NCBI RefSeq assembly: GCF_002338065.1
Contig: NZ_DDHJ01000001.1
Span: forward strand, 327,962 to 391,961
Length of the DNA stretch: 64,000 nucleotides
Direction: 5' to 3'
Origin: Pseudomonas sp. UBA1879
Lineage (GTDB): Bacteria > Pseudomonadota > Gammaproteobacteria > Pseudomonadales > Pseudomonadaceae
Shown: positions 63,401 to 64,000 of the stretch, piece after piece
How positions within the stretch are numbered: the first letter of the stretch is position 1
Layout: each line of letters starts with the position of its first letter
Notes under the pieces: model-generated
What the model saw: the letters and a program-made list of their open reading frames with translations, nothing else
The model's database searches: none
What the model was told of the DNA's origin: nothing
Made by a program: the position numbers and the translations under genes

Positions 63401-63838
63401 ATGGACCCATTCATGCAAGCGGCCATCGACGAGGCGCAAAAAGGGCTGGACGAGGGCGGGATTCCCATCGGATCGGTCATCGTTCACGACGGCCAAATCA
63501 TCGGCCGCGGGCACAATCGTCGGGTGCAGGAAGGCAGTGCGATCAAGCATGGCGAAATGGACGCTTTGGAAAACGCCGGACGTCAGCCTGCCAGGGTGTA
63601 TCGCGATGCAACGCTCTACACCACGCTTTCCCCCTGCGCGATGTGCAGCGGCGCGATCCTGTTGTACGGCATTCGCAAGGTCATCGTTGGTGAAAACGAA
63701 ACATTCATGGGCGAGGAAGAACTGCTGCGTTCCCGTGGCGTGCAGGTCGACGTGATCCACAACGCCACCTGCATCGGCCTGATGAAGCAATTCATCGCCG
63801 ACAAGCCAGAACTGTGGAATGAGGACATAGGCGAATAA
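63401..63838 (+). CDS. cytosine deaminase, yeast Fcy1-like
   Basis: A 145-residue zinc deaminase. Zinc ligands and catalytic Glu are His50 and Glu52 (H-G-E-M-D-A-L-E-N-A-G-R) and Cys79/Cys82 (S-P-C-A-M-C-S-G-A-I). The H-G-E (not H-A-E), L-Y-T-T-L-S-P-C, M-Y/L-Y-G-I, V-G-E-N and the C-terminal M-K-Q-F-I...W-x-E-D-I-G-E all match yeast cytosine deaminase Fcy1 with a constant offset of 12 residues. It is unlike E. coli CodA. Expected reaction: cytosine to uracil for pyrimidine salvage; other purine/pteridine substrates are possible. AAGGAGAG precedes the ATG. Confidence 0.88.
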   Translation: MDPFMQAAIDEAQKGLDEGGIPIGSVIVHDGQIIGRGHNRRVQEGSAIKHGEMDALENAGRQPARVYRDATLYTTLSPCAMCSGAILLYGIRKVIVGENETFMGEEELLRSRGVQVDVIHNATCIGLMKQFIADKPELWNEDIGE

Positions 63839-63907
63839 CGTGCCCTGTCATCACCCCACGCTCACGTCAGCGCTGGTTTGACCACGAAAGATGCAGACGT
63901 CGCGGTC

Positions 63908-64000
63908 TGTAGGAGCAGCCGGAGGCACGACGGCCGCGAGGCGGTAGTTCAGATGGCGATGCAGCGTCTGACATACCGCCTTCGCGGCCGTCGTGCCTCC
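63908..64000. repeat. REP pair, family A, cut by the window end
   Basis: Left arm tgtaggagcagccggaggca then cgacggccgcgaggcggt, right arm accgccttcgcggccgtcgt then gcctcc, inverted with about 25 bases between; the right arm's last bases lie beyond the window. Confidence 0.8.

Overview
The window is ordinary chromosomal DNA of a gamma-proteobacterium, almost certainly a Pseudomonas of the fluorescens/syringae type. The evidence is the gene content (braCDEFG branched-chain amino-acid transporter, paired fadD2-fadD1, PhaJ1-like hydratase, RapA, HrpA, FabH-like KAS III), a gene order that matches, from memory, parts of the P. aeruginosa PAO1 map (PA3286-PA3311 and PA1070-PA1074), GC-rich codon use, and many short Pseudomonas-type extragenic palindromes (REP pairs). 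There is no rRNA, tRNA, CRISPR array, prophage or complete insertion sequence.

Layout. 0-8 kb: CopD-like membrane protein, DinG helicase, an EstB-like serine hydrolase, a tryptophan-repeat OmpA lipoprotein, pdxH, a glycine-zipper lipoprotein and nhaA. 8-12.6 kb: FAD-dependent dehydrogenase, COG3650-like lipoprotein, and an SDR gene divergent from a LysR regulator. 12.8-18.5 kb: braG-braF-braE-braD with an attenuator-like hairpin before braC, then a DUF2288 gene. 18.8-22.7 kb: a c-di-GMP signalling unit (MHYT-GGDEF-EAL protein, a closely following unknown protein, and a Cys-cluster protein). 23-28.5 kb: MFS permease, rapA and three very small genes. 28.8-40 kb: a fatty-acid activation/PHA neighbourhood (PhaJ1-like hydratase, lipase-like hydrolase, fadD2, fadD1, KAS III-like condensing enzyme) with hrpA inside it. 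40-45.8 kb: porin, GNAT/FemAB-like protein, lipid/multidrug ABC exporter, PpiA. 45.8-48.7 kb: a loose region with a 53-aa exported microprotein, a frameshifted alpha/beta-hydrolase remnant, a LysR gene, two small periplasmic proteins and a candidate small RNA. 48.8-64 kb: MscS channel, DEAD-box helicase, several envelope proteins and lipoproteins, CvfB, CsbD, BrkB/YihY, peptide deformylase, an exported methyltransferase-like protein, two orphan binding proteins and a cytosine deaminase that closely resembles the yeast enzyme.

How it works together. Most units are one to four genes separated by REP pairs and rho-independent terminators. The clearest functional group is the fatty-acid set, which can release, activate, hydrate and re-elongate medium/long-chain acyl groups. 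The bra operon imports branched-chain amino acids. The MHYT protein and its neighbour look like a membrane-sensed c-di-GMP module. I found no large new multi-gene system. The most interesting items are small: genes under 60 codons, the candidate sRNA, the decaying hydrolase whose stop abuts a microprotein gene, at least four REP families side by side, and several unlabelled palindromes upstream of metabolic genes.
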